From: Actinomycetes bacterium
GTDB taxonomy: Bacteria > Actinomycetota > Actinomycetes > Actinomycetales > JAJYRW01
DNA: 11,976 nt
Reading direction: 5' to 3'
Assembly (NCBI GenBank): GCA_021793895.1
Contig: JAJYRW010000023.1
Coordinates: forward strand, 1-11,976
In this document: positions 1 to 8,655 of the stretch, one piece after another
Numbering within the stretch: the stretch's first letter is position 1
Layout: each line of letters opens with the position of its first letter
Translations under genes and position numbers: made by a program
Notes under the pieces: model-generated
The model's input: only the letters and a program-made list of their open reading frames with translations
Databases searched by the model: none
Told to the model about the DNA's origin: nothing

Positions 1-1951
1 CATGGCCTCTGTCGACACTGATACGGGAGCGACTACCTACTTCCAACCAATGGACGCAGGTTACTTTAAGGTATTTGGTTCGGATGACAGCCCAGAATTT
101 TGGTGCTGCACCGGTACCGGTCTTGAGGGACTGTCTAAGTTGGCCGATTCGATTTACTTCATCGATCGTCGCGAAGGTGCCACGGATGTCTACGTGAACA
201 TGTTTTACAGTTCTACTCTTCGCGTTGCTGGCCAGGACACCGAAATTAAGCAAGAATCGACGATTCCCGACGGTGAGACCACCACTTTCACCGTTGCTGG
301 TTTTGATGACGCTGTCTTGAAATTGCGCGTTCCCGACTGGGCTGCCGGGGATGTCACACTCCAGGTCAATGGCGAGGAAACCTCGCCTTCATCAAGCAAA
401 GGATACTTGTCCGTTCCTGTCAGCGACGGAGACGTAGTCGAGTACAGCATTCCGATGGAGGTCCGCGCAGAGTCAACAGCAGATAACGACTACTTCGTTG
501 CGTTCGCCTACGGCCCGGTCGTTTTGGCGGCTCCGCTCGAGAGCGACGTGCCGTTTAGTACCTATCACGCGGGCGTGATGGTTAAGATGCCGAATCACGA
601 TCCGAGCGTTACGAAATTAATCGTGCCGGACACCGAAGATATCGATCTTTGGAAGGAAGAAATCCAAGACAATCTCGTTCGAACGAGTGAAGAGGGATCT
701 GGCCTTGAATTTGCGCTCCGCAATGTTGATCATGCGGCGGCCGAGTTACGATTTGAGCCATGGTATTCGCTCAAAGATACTCGCTATGGCCTCTATTTCA
801 CGGTCTCCATTCCGGACTCAGAGCCGGCACAGCAAGCAATCCTTGACGCTAAGGAGCGCGCCCGAACTGAAAAGTACACGCACGACTACATAAACCAGTT
901 CGATAACAACAACATCGAACGCTCGAAAAACCTCCAAACTGGAGGACAGAGCAGCAATGGCTCATTCAATGGCCGAGAGTACCGGGATGCTCAAAATGAA
1001 GGCTGGTTCAGTTACGACCTCAAGTATGATGCCACTGAAGGGGCGACGAATTACCTCGTGCGCACGTACTATGGTGGAGACGCTGGCCGCACGTTCAGCA
1101 TCTACATCAACGACGTTCTCTTCAAGTCTGAAACGATCTCTTCCGACCACGGAGACGAGTTCTATGATGAAGTCGATCTGATCGACTACGAGGAGTTCTT
1201 AGCTGGCAATGAGAAGGTAGATGACGACGGAAACCCAGTTGTGACCGTGAAGTTCGTCGCGGATCGTTTTGCAGGTGGAATTTTCAATCTAGCGATCTCA
1301 GGCATGGATCCCGCAAATCTCGTGTATGACAGCGATGCAGGATTATCCGCTTTGGAATTTGATAACGGTGTCCTGACACCTGATTTCGAATCTTCCGTTA
1401 CGGACTATGAGTTATTGATTCCAACGGATCAAAGTGAAGTTTCATTTACAGCTGATCTGCTACTCGCCACGGGATTGCTGAAGGTTGTAACCCCTGATGG
1501 TGAAGAAATACTCATTGACGATGCGCATAGCCGCTCCGTTTCGCTTCTCAGCGAAGATGGAGTAACTCAAGAAACGCCGCTACAACTGCGTGCCTATGCG
1601 GAGGACTGGACCACATTCACGGATTACCAGGTATTAATCGTCCCCACTGACGATCTGCCTGATCCGGGCGATGGCCAGGATCCGGGCGATGGCGAGGATC
1701 CGGGTGACGGCGAGGATCCGGGCGATGGCCAGGATCCGGGTGACGGCGAGGATCCGGGTGACGGCGAGGATCCGGGCGATGGCCAGGATCCGGGTGACGG
1801 CGAGGATCCGGGCGATGATGCTAAGAAACCGGCTGGGACTCTGCCCCGTACGGGAGCTGAGATCGCCACCGTCATTATCTTGGCGCTGCTGCTGGTCATA
1901 GGTGGCGGGGCTGTGATTGCGACGTCGCGAAAGCGCTCGCGGAACCACTAA
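1..1951 (+). CDS. LPXTG-anchored beta-L-arabinofuranosidase (GH127/GH146 superfamily), 5' end outside window
   Basis: The reading frame is open from the window edge; the ATG at position 2 is probably an internal Met because catalytic-domain sequence is already in progress. Residues 13-36 of the visible frame carry YFQPM and then FWCCTGTG, the paired-cysteine motif of the Glyco_hydro_127 fold. In characterised GH127 enzymes one of these Cys is the nucleophile and both bind zinc; the FWCC-GTG form resembles GH146-type members more than HypBA1. The upstream Glu and Cys zinc ligands lie outside the window. A beta-rich region follows to about residue 270 ([16 protein letters not shown] near its end). 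Next come a DUF6805-like sandwich (about 290-435), a cadherin-like sandwich (about 445-548), an acidic DPGDG repeat linker, LPRTG (residues 614-618), a hydrophobic span and the basic tail RKRSRNH. The product is inferred to be wall-anchored by sortase and to release beta-linked L-arabinofuranose from plant glycans. The substrate is inferred. Confidence 0.85.
   Translation, partial: MASVDTDTGATTYFQPMDAGYFKVFGSDDSPEFWCCTGTGLEGLSKLADSIYFIDRREGATDVYVNMFYSSTLRVAGQDTEIKQESTIPDGETTTFTVAGFDDAVLKLRVPDWAAGDVTLQVNGEETSPSSSKGYLSVPVSDGDVVEYSIPMEVRAESTADNDYFVAFAYGPVVLAAPLESDVPFSTYHAGVMVKMPNHDPSVTKLIVPDTEDIDLWKEEIQDNLVRTSEEGSGLEFALRNVDHAAAELRFEPWYSLKDTRYGLYFTVSIPDSEPAQQAILDAKERARTEKYTHDYINQFDNNNIERSKNLQTGGQSSNGSFNGREYRDAQNEGWFSYDLKYDATEGATNYLVRTYYGGDAGRTFSIYINDVLFKSETISSDHGDEFYDEVDLIDYEEFLAGNEKVDDDGNPVVTVKFVADRFAGGIFNLAISGMDPANLVYDSDAGLSALEFDNGVLTPDFESSVTDYELLIPTDQSEVSFTADLLLATGLLKVVTPDGEEILIDDAHSRSVSLLSEDGVTQETPLQLRAYAEDWTTFTDYQVLIVPTDDLPDPGDGQDPGDGEDPGDGEDPGDGQDPGDGEDPGDGEDPGDGQDPGDGEDPGDDAKKPAGTLPRTGAEIATVIILALLLVIGGGAVIATSRKRSRNH
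1661..1819 (+). repeat. 18-nt tandem repeats encoding the DPGDG(Q/E) wall-spanning linker
   Basis: Eight full 18-nt units plus a 15-nt partial unit encode DPGDGQ or DPGDGE. Three unit variants occur: A (GGC-GAT, Gln), B (GGC-GAT, Glu) and C (GGT-GAC, Glu). Their order is A B C A C C A C A', giving a QEE pattern with a 54-nt higher-order period. The segment lies directly before the LPRTG signal, as expected for a flexible spacer through peptidoglycan. Such near-identical units change copy number easily. Confidence 0.9.
1841..1948 (+). other. Cell-wall sorting signal (LPRTG, membrane span, basic tail)
   Basis: LPRTG is encoded at 1841-1855. It is followed by a hydrophobic stretch starting [15 protein letters not shown] and a short basic C-terminus rich in Arg and Lys. 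This is the canonical three-part class A-type sortase substrate signal; cleavage is expected between Thr and Gly, with linkage of the protein to peptidoglycan. Confidence 0.9.
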
Positions 1952-1964
1952 AGCCGCGAACTCA

Positions 1965-2015
1965 CGGCCGGGTGTTACTTCGCTTCTTTTTTATGGAGGG
2001 AGTGGCACCCGGCCG
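1965..2015. terminator. Long-loop inverted repeat downstream of the GH127/146-type gene, possible terminator
   Basis: CGGCCGGGTG at 1965-1974 is perfectly complementary to CACCCGGCCG at 2006-2015, starting 13 nt after the stop codon. The loop is 31 nt and contains a T run, but no U-tract follows the 3' arm. The position fits a terminator; the long loop and missing tail make this tentative. Confidence 0.3.
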
Positions 2016-2947
2016 CTTCGCTTGGACGGAAGAAAAATCCCGATCGCCGTGTGGCGCCCGGGCGAGCAACACCAACTGATACATCCACGCACAACTCACG
2101 CGGCCCATGCTCGAGTTGAAGTCACAGGTTGATTTGGGTGCGTTGTCAGTGCGTGCGACCCAGCGCACTGGACCGCGTTTCACGCGGGAAATGAACCAAC
2201 GGTCAGCGCCGCAAATGGGTGACCTATTGATCATGGCATCTCCCAGCAATCAGACAAACCTACACTGTTCCGGTAAACGGATTGATCCGAGTTGTTGACG
2301 ATGCATACGATGCCATAACGCCGTCGCACCCGTGCAAACTAAGCCTTGCTGAATGGCTCAGAGTGCTAGGCGACTAGAGGTCGCGTCCGCCGCGGGGGAA
2401 CGCAATGCGCTTACGCGCGCGCGTGAACTGACTCCCGATCCCCAAACTCGAGCCCGTCGAACCCCGGTTCAACAGTTCGATAACCAGTGCCCGGGCAAGG
2501 CGTGCTCGTCGAAAGCCAGCCCAAGGAACTCGTGGCCTCACTTATCGAGTCATGCAATCGCACAGTTCGTTCAGATCTGCACCGACTTTTGCCACATCTA
2601 AGGCGCCCACGCGATAAATGATCTGACGTGTAACAGCTTTGCCACGGTCGCCTCCATACTTGACTCGCGAATGGTCCTATTAGCGTGACGCTTGGCGCTG
2701 TGGCCGCATAGCGGGCTGCGATTCAGGGGGCCAGAGTAGTAAGGGGGGGCAATGAATAACCTCTCCGCCCCTGCGGTGACAAAATTATCCGGATCACTAC
2801 TGAAGTAACTGGGCAGCAATGTCTGCTTGTCAGCACTGATACCGGCGCAAAATCGACGCTACCTTTGTTGCTATTTATACGCACGTCAATGAAATATGCA
2901 TCGGTCATGAATTCGGCCGGGGTTCAGATAAAAGTGAAATATCTGCA

Positions 2948-3006
2948 CACCGGCCGGTGGTTTACGTAGTGGAGTAAACACTTCCCAGGTTCAAACAGTA
3001 TTTACT
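2948..3006 (-). terminator. Inverted-repeat cluster after the disrupted GH43 gene, possible terminator
   Basis: Read on the minus strand just after the TAG at 3021-3023, AGTAAATAC (2998-3006) can pair with GTGTTTACT (2973-2981), nine pairs including one G-U, with a 16-nt loop. A competing 6-bp pairing (2960-2965 with 2974-2979) and a 12-bp perfect palindrome CACCGGCCGGTG (2948-2959) follow. There is no strong U-tract, so this is only a candidate termination region. Confidence 0.3.
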
Positions 3007-3023
3007 CTGGTTGTCGGCTACTA

Positions 3024-3125
3024 GTCCCGCTCGTGTTTCAAGCGCCTGATCCACACACCATTAGCTAGCAGGAGAAGCGCAAGGATCAACAATCCAATGG
3101 CGAATTGAGGTCCGGTTACGGGCAG
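3024..3125 (-). other. Cell-wall sorting signal (LPVTG)
   Basis: LPVTG is encoded on the minus strand at 3111-3125. It is followed by a hydrophobic span including FAIGLLILALLLLANGVW and the charged tail RRLKHERD. The signal is intact although the 5' end of the gene is separated by the insertion sequence. Confidence 0.88.
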
Positions 3126-6100
3126 AATGCCGCCTTCCGGCTCTTCGCCTGGATCAGCCGCCTGATCATTTGTTGGATCTTCGGGACCAGCGGTCGGGTC
3201 CGGCGTTGGTTCGGGCGTTTCTGGGTCTTCGCCACCGCCGCCGTCAGGCTCCTCTTCAACGATCACGTTGATCGTGACCTGGCTGTCTGCGAATTCCGGA
3301 AGGAGCTCCTCATCCGGTTTCATATCCAGCACGGGGGAACCGTCGGCCCGGTAGTGGATGGGGACAATTCCGGCGTGACGCTCTCCGCCGTCTTCGGATG
3401 CGATGGCGTGATAAACGTTGAATGCGTCACCGTATGGGTCTTTGAAATATGAGTTATGACCTAAGCCATATTGCCCTTCAAAAACTCCGTTATGGAGCCA
3501 TGGGTAGTTGGATTTTGTCCATGCTGTGGGGTCCAGCAGGTCCGCATCTTGATCGGCGATCATCATGCCGGTGGCATATTGCGGCCCAACCATCTGACCC
3601 GAGAAAACCATATAGGCTTTGCCGTCATTGAGTAAGACGTTGGCACCTTCCGAGACGCCATCGAGTTCCCAGCCCCATTCAGGGCGGATAATTCGAACTG
3701 GATCAGAGGTGATCTGCCACGGCTTGTCAGGATCGGTGGTGGCAATAGTTACATCAGCTTTTGCGCCTGCATACGTCTCGTTTCCTTGACTCCACGCTAA
3801 GTACGATTGCCCTTCCACAGCGAAGTACGTCATGTCGATGGTCAATCCGCTGTCGGATAGGTGGTCACCGTCTTTATTTAGGGCGCGGTGCTCGATCCAA
3901 GAACTAGTTTCCATAGGATCTGCGCCGGGCTTCAATTCCAGCACGTAAGCGGCAGGACCCATCCAGTTCGGCCCTTGATACGGCGTACCGGTGCCGTCAT
4001 TATCGGGAGCCGGATTTGTGGCGTAGAAAATATAGAGATTGTCGTCGCCATTTGAATCCGTGACAACGTGCATTTCTGGTGCCCAGTGGAATCCAGAGTG
4101 GCCAAATCCATCATCCGGGCCGAGTAGGAATTGATCCTGGCCCGGTACCATCCATCCGCCCTGGTCATCGTGGCCGCCGGATTTATCTTTCAGACCGGCG
4201 AGACTGTCAGCAGAGCGAATAAAGAGTACCTCGGCTCCGCCTCGGTCACTGGTACCCATTGCGTAATACTTACCGTCCCAATACACGACGTTGGGATCAG
4301 CACGGTTTTGCATCACCGGATAGTCGTTGGCGAAGTTTTGTTGAATGATCTGCCCGCTAACGGTGTATTCCCCAGGACGTTCGGTGTCAATATCGGCTAA
4401 TTCATCGGCGTCCCAGTCAACGCGGAAATCAAAGGTGCTTCCATCGGAATAGTGTCCAGTTGCGGTAGCTCCTTTAGACAGTATGCCATTTTCCAGTTCC
4501 TGGCCGCCTTCGATGCGTTCAACGATGTCTTCAACGTCAGTTCCGGCGGGCACCATAATGTCATCAGGATTATCTAGATCGACATTGGTAATGCGACCAA
4601 GCTTCATCGTAACGTAATCGGCCAACTCAGGCTCGATAGCGATGGAGTTGCTTGGAAGGGCGTTCGGGATTCCCAAATCTGTCGGCGCGGTATTCCCAAA
4701 ATTCGGGCCAAATTGGACCTCTGAAAAATTCTCAAAATCCGTCGTAGTGACAAATTGGGGAGCTCCGCCGGTCTTCCAACCAATACGGTAGTTGCCCGCG
4801 GCAGAATCCCAGCCTGCGGTCAAAGATCCGGCATCGAAGTGCTCGTCGTCATCACTAACTGTGACAAGTCCTCCGATTTCATCTTCGTTGGGTTTGCCCG
4901 ACCACTGAGCGAGGTCTTCGGAGTCAGAGACGAGAACTTGGCCTGGATTGACACGCTCGCCGTCGACCGTCGTCAAAATTGCAACATAGGCGTGACTTCC
5001 ATCCGCCTTACGGAAAAGGAATGGATCGATGAGGCCACGAATCGACGTTGTTTGGCTTTTATTCTCTTCATTCGTCACGATTTCAGCTTCAGCGAATGCA
5101 ACGCCGTAGTTTTGGTTTAGGCCGATGAATTCCTCCCCGTCGTGGGAAAGCCCCAAGTGCATAGAATTACCAACGCGGAGTCCACCGTCAATGGTGGCAT
5201 CGCGAGTGTAGGTTGCCAGCGTTGAAGCAGCTTTGGGCATAACCATTACCGCTTCAAACTTTTTGGAAGCTACCTGATCGCCCATGGTTACCGTCGCAAT
5301 GAAGTCGACCTCTACCGGGTCACTTTCCGGGGCGCCCAAGACCGTGCCGGTTTCATCTACTACCTCCGGCTTATCAGATACCCATTCGACACTGACTTCA
5401 GAGACGCCTGGAATGCCCTGCGGTAACGCATCGCCAGCGCTGAGGACGTAGGGCAGCAAGAGGGCGTCTTTTGCACCTTCAATGTCGTTTATTTCCGCGG
5501 GGACTGATACCGAAAATTCCCGTGTTTCGCTAATTTCAGCGAGCTCGGCGGTAAGGGTGAGTTCAACGACTTGGTCGTGTTGTCCCGGTGAAACACTACC
5601 GTCGGTGCCGATGATCGAGGGGGCAGAGGACTCCCAGGTGAATTCCGCTCCATGTCCACCAGTTGAGGGCAGGTCTATGTCGCTATTAGCGTATTGAGGG
5701 ACCTTTATTTGTGAAAGTGCTTGGTTTATTGCGTTTTGCGGTGTCGTGGAAATCTCCACATTGCGAATGAGGCCATTGAAGTATTCACCGTTGGAAGACC
5801 AGTTCGCCTTTCCGATTTGAAAGACCGCATTTGGTCCACCAACAAGTTGCGCCAGTGGTTTGCCATCAGTATTTGAAGCTACTTCGACACCGTCAATGCG
5901 CAGGATTGCGCTTTGATCCGTGATGTCTAATTCGACGTTCTTCCAGTCGTCATTTGTATAATCTGCTGAAAGATTTCCAGATGAATCTCTATCGGAACCA
6001 TCATTCGCGTAGCGCTCGACCGTTAGGCCCCTAGTCGAATCCAAAATGCCGAGGTAGCGCTCGTTTGCGTAATCCTGTGCGGCGGAGTTGGGGGCAGCAA

Positions 6101-6286
6101 ACACGGTCCAGCTTTGACTGCCTTCTTCAGAATTTGGTTTTGCCTCATAGGAGATTTGAACGTCATCGATGCCGTCTAAGAGCGGGCTTCCGTTTTCTTT
6201 CGTGACATCCAGCCAAAAATTATCATCGAACTTTACTGCTTTGCCACCGGCGTCGTCCGAGACAAGTTCAAGATCGCCCTTGGGTG

Positions 6287-6338
6287 TTGCGGCAGCTCCA
6301 GCTCCCGAGAATCCTGTTTCAGGATCGTTAAAGTCAAA
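6287..6338. repeat. 52-bp target-site duplication, left copy
   Basis: This 52-bp segment is identical to 8028-8079 and abuts the left inverted repeat of the IS. It encodes the residues FDFNDPETGFSGAGAA of the interrupted gene, so both fragments carry the same peptide. IS1634 and IS1549 are known for unusually long target duplications, which matches. The base at 6286 also matches 8027, but symmetry of the inverted repeats assigns 8027 to the IS. Confidence 0.92.
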
Positions 6339-6353
6339 CCTGACTCGTGCCAC
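6339..6353. repeat. IS left terminal inverted repeat
   Basis: CCTGACTCGTGCCAC is the exact reverse complement of 8013-8027. Read on the minus strand it contains a GTG codon in frame with the downstream GH43 remnant. Confidence 0.9.
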
Positions 6354-6362
6354 CGGGGTGTG

Positions 6363-7925
6363 TCAGTTAGGGGTGATTTCGAGGGCGTGAAGGATTTGGT
6401 TGGCGGCGGGGGTGAGGGGGTCGGCGGCGGTGTGTTCGTGGCCGGCGATTTGGATGGTGATTTCTTGCAGGGGGCGTAGGGTGCGGATGAGTTTCTTCAG
6501 GCTGAATCCGGTGACTTTATGCAGGTAGCGGGCAACGGCCAGGGCGGTGAATACGATGGTCAGGTGCGCTTCGATCGCTTGGCGGGTGTGGTGGAAGATC
6601 GGCCGGGCGCGCAGGTCGGATTTACTCATTCGAAATGAGGCCTCCACCTGCCATAGATCGTGGTAGCTGGCAATAACCTCGTTCGCGGGCATTAAATTCG
6701 CGGGAATATTGGAGACGTATCCTTTCAATCCCACGAGTTTGCGGGCGCGGGCGATGGAGGCCTCATCAAGGACGCGTTTACCCTGGCGCGTTTTGACGAA
6801 CCGCGGGGTCCGAGGAGCTGTTTGCCCATCAATGACGGCTTTGGCGCGGTTTTCCTGAGCGGTGATGGTCTTGTTGTCCCGGGCGGCGCGTTTGGCTGAG
6901 TAGGCCCACACCGCCCGCCAGGACGTGGGGAACTGGTTCGGGTCCCAAACCGGTTCGGCGCGCTTATTCACATCGTTTACGCCCTTGGCCCCGACTTTGG
7001 GGGTGATCGTGTCGATGATGCGCCCGTCGGTGAAGTGATCACCGTGCCACCGAAAATGAGCTTCTAGGTCAACAGGGGCTTTGGTGGCCCGAGACCCGAC
7101 GATGAAGCGCATGCCCGCCTCATCCAAAGCGGTCAGGTTCTTCGCCGATAACATTCCAGCGTCGGCGACGATAACGAAGTCCTCCAGATTGTGACGGGCT
7201 TTGAACCCCTCGATGATCGGGATCAGTGTTTTCGTTTCCGCGTGGTTGCCTTCGAAACATCCGATCTCCAGGGGGAAGCCTTCTCTATCGACTAATAGCC
7301 CGACCACGATTTGCGGGTCGACGCGGCGTTCCTTGGAATACCCCACTTTGCGCAGCGCGTCTTCATCTTCGGCCTCGAAATACAGGGTGGTCACGTCATA
7401 AAGGCACAAACTCACATCCCCACTGGTGCTGGCGTGAGTGAAACAGGCCTTAGCGATCGCACCACGATAATCCCGCTCCTGAGCCCGAGCTAGGGAGCGA
7501 AACATCGTCCGCAGTGAGGCATGCGAGGCGCCGATTTCATCAAGGACGCGCACCGAATCTGCCTTAGAAGTCGGTTCGATCAACCGGGCAAGCACAAGTT
7601 GTTTGAACGCCTCATCACCCACCACATCGAACCCCAGGCGGGCATAGGTATCTTCCAGCACCCGCCACAACAGTGCCGAGCGTTTCCCGGTGATCACGCC
7701 AGTTCCCGTCGGATTCGCGCCAGCAGATAGATCGAGGTCAAGTTGGCCCTGACCGGGGCGCATTTTCTTGCGCGCTAACGCCATCAACGCCGCTAACTCT
7801 GCTTTGCTACGCGCCGTGCCCACATGCTCAAGGACAACATCACGCCCACCGCGACGCTCCGCGATCTGCACCTTCGTCGCTCCCGGGCGGCCAGGCACTT
7901 TCCGCACGAACACCATGAAGCCCAA
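6363..7925 (-). CDS. IS1634-family DDE transposase
   Basis: This transposase inserts and excises the surrounding IS. The frame is 520 codons from a TTG at 7925; the ATG at 7914-7916 (517 aa, starting MVFVRKVPGRPGAT) matches the usual family N-terminus better and is my preferred start. The RNase H-like catalytic residues are visible: Asp in LYDVTTLYFE (~177), Asp in VIVADAGM (~255) and Glu in YHDLWQVEASFR (~428), the last a Y-W-E variant of the IS4-group YREK signature. The length is normal for IS1634/IS1549 transposases and there is no frameshift, so it is probably active. No good Shine-Dalgarno sequence is seen. A TTGACA lies about 30 nt upstream with a TATGCT 14 nt further on (short spacing), placing the likely transcript start close to the ATG, so leaderless translation is possible. 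It ends in TGA at 6363-6365, 10 nt from the left inverted repeat. Confidence 0.92.
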   Translation of the reverse strand: MGFMVFVRKVPGRPGATKVQIAERRGGRDVVLEHVGTARSKAELAALMALARKKMRPGQGQLDLDLSAGANPTGTGVITGKRSALLWRVLEDTYARLGFDVVGDEAFKQLVLARLIEPTSKADSVRVLDEIGASHASLRTMFRSLARAQERDYRGAIAKACFTHASTSGDVSLCLYDVTTLYFEAEDEDALRKVGYSKERRVDPQIVVGLLVDREGFPLEIGCFEGNHAETKTLIPIIEGFKARHNLEDFVIVADAGMLSAKNLTALDEAGMRFIVGSRATKAPVDLEAHFRWHGDHFTDGRIIDTITPKVGAKGVNDVNKRAEPVWDPNQFPTSWRAVWAYSAKRAARDNKTITAQENRAKAVIDGQTAPRTPRFVKTRQGKRVLDEASIARARKLVGLKGYVSNIPANLMPANEVIASYHDLWQVEASFRMSKSDLRARPIFHHTRQAIEAHLTIVFTALAVARYLHKVTGFSLKKLIRTLRPLQEITIQIAGHEHTAADPLTPAANQILHALEITPN

Positions 7926-8012
7926 GCATACCCAGCCCGGGGTGTGTCAATTCACGCCTCCGCAACCCGCTGACCAGCACAAACACCTCTCAGAACACCA
8001 AGAAAAGGAAAA

Positions 8013-8027
8013 GTGGCACGAGTCAGG
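8013..8027. repeat. IS right terminal inverted repeat
   Basis: GTGGCACGAGTCAGG is a perfect 15-bp inverted match to 6339-6353. At this junction the minus-strand frame of the GH43 gene runs into a TGA (8023-8025) supplied by the IS. Confidence 0.9.
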
Positions 8028-8229
8028 TTGCGGCAGCTCCAGCTCCCGAGAATCCTGTTTCAGGATCGTTAAAGTCAAATGAAGCCAGCGGAATAGAAAA
8101 AGGGTCGTCACCATTGTCGGCTGCAGCCGGAATCACTGGCGCCAACATTAAGGCTGTGGCTGCTGCTAGGCCGTATGCTGTTTTGGTACCCGAGCTTCTA
8201 TTTTTCGTAGAGGCCGTTGCCGTAACCAT
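8023..8229 (-). pseudogene. 5' fragment (signal peptide) of the IS-disrupted LPXTG GH43 gene
   Basis: The ATG at 8227-8229 is preceded by a strong ribosome binding site GAGGAG (8239-8244, 9 nt spacing). The 68-aa product has an N-terminal basic region (STKNRSSGTK), a hydrophobic core (TAYGLAAATALMLAPVIPA) and an AAAD cleavage site, that is, a Sec signal peptide. The mature start SFDFNDPETGFSG also opens the 3021-6353 remnant. A TGA at the IS junction ends it, so only a short secreted peptide would be made. Confidence 0.88.
8028..8079. repeat. 52-bp target-site duplication, right copy
   Basis: It is identical over 52 bp to 6287-6338. Aligning the two copies and dropping the material between them removes 1741 nt and leaves the signal-peptide codons (from 8229) exactly in frame with the remnant ending at 3021. 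Confidence 0.92.
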
Positions 8230-8238
8230 GTCTCGTTA

Positions 8239-8244
8239 CTCCTC
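8239..8244 (-). promoter_or_regulatory. Ribosome binding site of the disrupted GH43 gene
   Basis: GAGGAG on the minus strand lies 9 nt upstream of the ATG at 8229. It is the best Shine-Dalgarno match in the window and fixes the native start of this gene. Confidence 0.8.
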
Positions 8245-8323
8245 GTTGAGTCAGAGTTTCAGTCTTCAAAATTGAGATCCGCTTATGGCGTTGCGCGCTA
8301 AATATCGAGCCGCCCAATCGGAG

Positions 8324-8335
8324 GTTAGCGCTAAC
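8324..8335. promoter_or_regulatory. LacI-type operator upstream of the disrupted GH43 gene
   Basis: GTTAGCGCTAAC is a perfect 12-bp palindrome about 95 nt upstream of the start codon at 8229. It has the CG-centred shape of LacI/GalR-family operators, and its core matches the site at 11623-11640 before the neighbouring glycosidase gene. I could not assign a convincing promoter around it. The regulator is not in the window. Confidence 0.65.
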
Positions 8336-8450
8336 ACTACGCGCAGTTGCGCTATTAATCCATAGCTTGAAATTTGAAGTAGAGCACCCCTTAGTTTTTC
8401 TGGGTCAACTATGTGGTTTGTATTCAAGAAAATGAAACAGCGGGGGCATC

Positions 8451-8472
8451 ACCGACGGACTACTCCGTCAGT
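8451..8472 (-). terminator. Hairpin spanning the stop codon of the double-GH43 gene
   Basis: On the minus strand ACTGACGGA (8464-8472) pairs with TCCGTCGGT (8451-8459) over nine pairs including one U-G, with a four-base loop GTAG that holds the TAG stop codon. No immediate U-tract follows; a T-rich stretch starts about 14 nt later. It may be a terminator or a 3'-end-stabilising hairpin. Confidence 0.45.
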
Positions 8473-8489
8473 TCACCTGCGCGCTCGCG

Positions 8490-8579
8490 CCCGCGGGCCC
8501 AAACTGCAGCGCCACCTGCTGCAAGAAGGCTAAGCGCCAAAGCGATCAGTGCGATGTTGTCGGCGCCGGTACGTGGTAA
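8490..8579 (-). other. Cell-wall sorting signal (LPRTG)
   Basis: LPRTG at 8565-8579 on the minus strand is followed by a hydrophobic span (NIALIALALSLLAAGGAAVW) and then basic residues. The sorting motif is intact but lies downstream of both lesions in the gene. Confidence 0.85.
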
Positions 8580-8655
8580 TTGTTTACCGGCGTTCGAATC
8601 GCCATCGGGGTCGGCGATCGGCTGTTCATCGCCGGAACCGTTGCCCTCGTCACTT

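Larger units (their letters stand above)
1952..3020. other. Gene-free interval between convergent genes
   Basis: About 1.07 kb lies between the stop codons of two convergent LPXTG genes. All open frames here are short (under 100 codons), overlap on both strands and have no recognisable domain, signal peptide or clear ribosome binding site. Local structures include a long-loop inverted repeat of 10 bp arms (1965-1974 with 2006-2015), a 6-bp hairpin (2173-2187) and inverted repeats near 2948-3006. I see no tRNA or CRISPR and no recognisable transposase remnant. It may be degraded gene debris, but I cannot identify an ancestor. Confidence 0.6.
3021..6353 (-). pseudogene. Main body of an IS-disrupted LPXTG-anchored multimodular GH43 protein
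   Basis: This is the 3' part of a gene whose signal peptide lies beyond the insertion sequence at 8227-8080. The visible frame of 1110 aa begins at a GTG inside the IS inverted repeat and lacks a signal peptide and RBS. Removing the IS plus one 52-bp repeat restores a continuous frame of about 1155 aa. Modules, by residue of the visible frame: LamG/concanavalin-like (about 6-200); two atrophied bacterial Ig-like modules (about 205-290 and 290-373); a five-bladed GH43-like propeller that appears degenerate (about 378-585); a Big_4-like domain (about 588-670); a GH43 catalytic domain (about 675-1025). Catalytic candidates in the last are Asp in RADPNV (~685), Asp in LTIDMTYF (~839) and Glu in SEGANVL (~901). 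An acidic Pro-rich linker, LPVTG, a membrane span and a basic tail end the protein. The likely activity is alpha-L-arabinofuranosidase or beta-xylosidase. As it stands, export should fail. Confidence 0.85.
6339..8027 (-). mobile_element. IS1634-family (IS1549-like) insertion sequence, complete, 1689 bp
   Basis: The element is bounded by 15-bp perfect inverted repeats, CCTGACTCGTGCCAC at 6339-6353 and its complement at 8013-8027, and flanked by identical 52-bp direct repeats. It holds a single transposase gene on the minus strand, the same orientation as the gene it interrupts. Intact ends, an intact transposase and perfect target repeats indicate a recent insertion. It separates the signal-peptide codons of the GH43 gene from its enzymatic domains. 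Confidence 0.93.

Noticed and set aside
1661..1819. CRISPR-like tandem repeats
   Set aside because: The 18-nt units have no spacers, are in frame and encode a typical surface-protein linker.
2680..2705. Possible third operator near TTAGCGTGACGCT in the intergenic region
   Set aside because: The half-sites are separated by three extra bases and do not match the GTTAGCGCTAAC pattern; no gene start lies nearby.
2985..2998. Possible att copy of the tRNA T-arm (GGTTCAAA-like)
   Set aside because: Only a few bases match the tRNA 3' end, which is within chance expectation.
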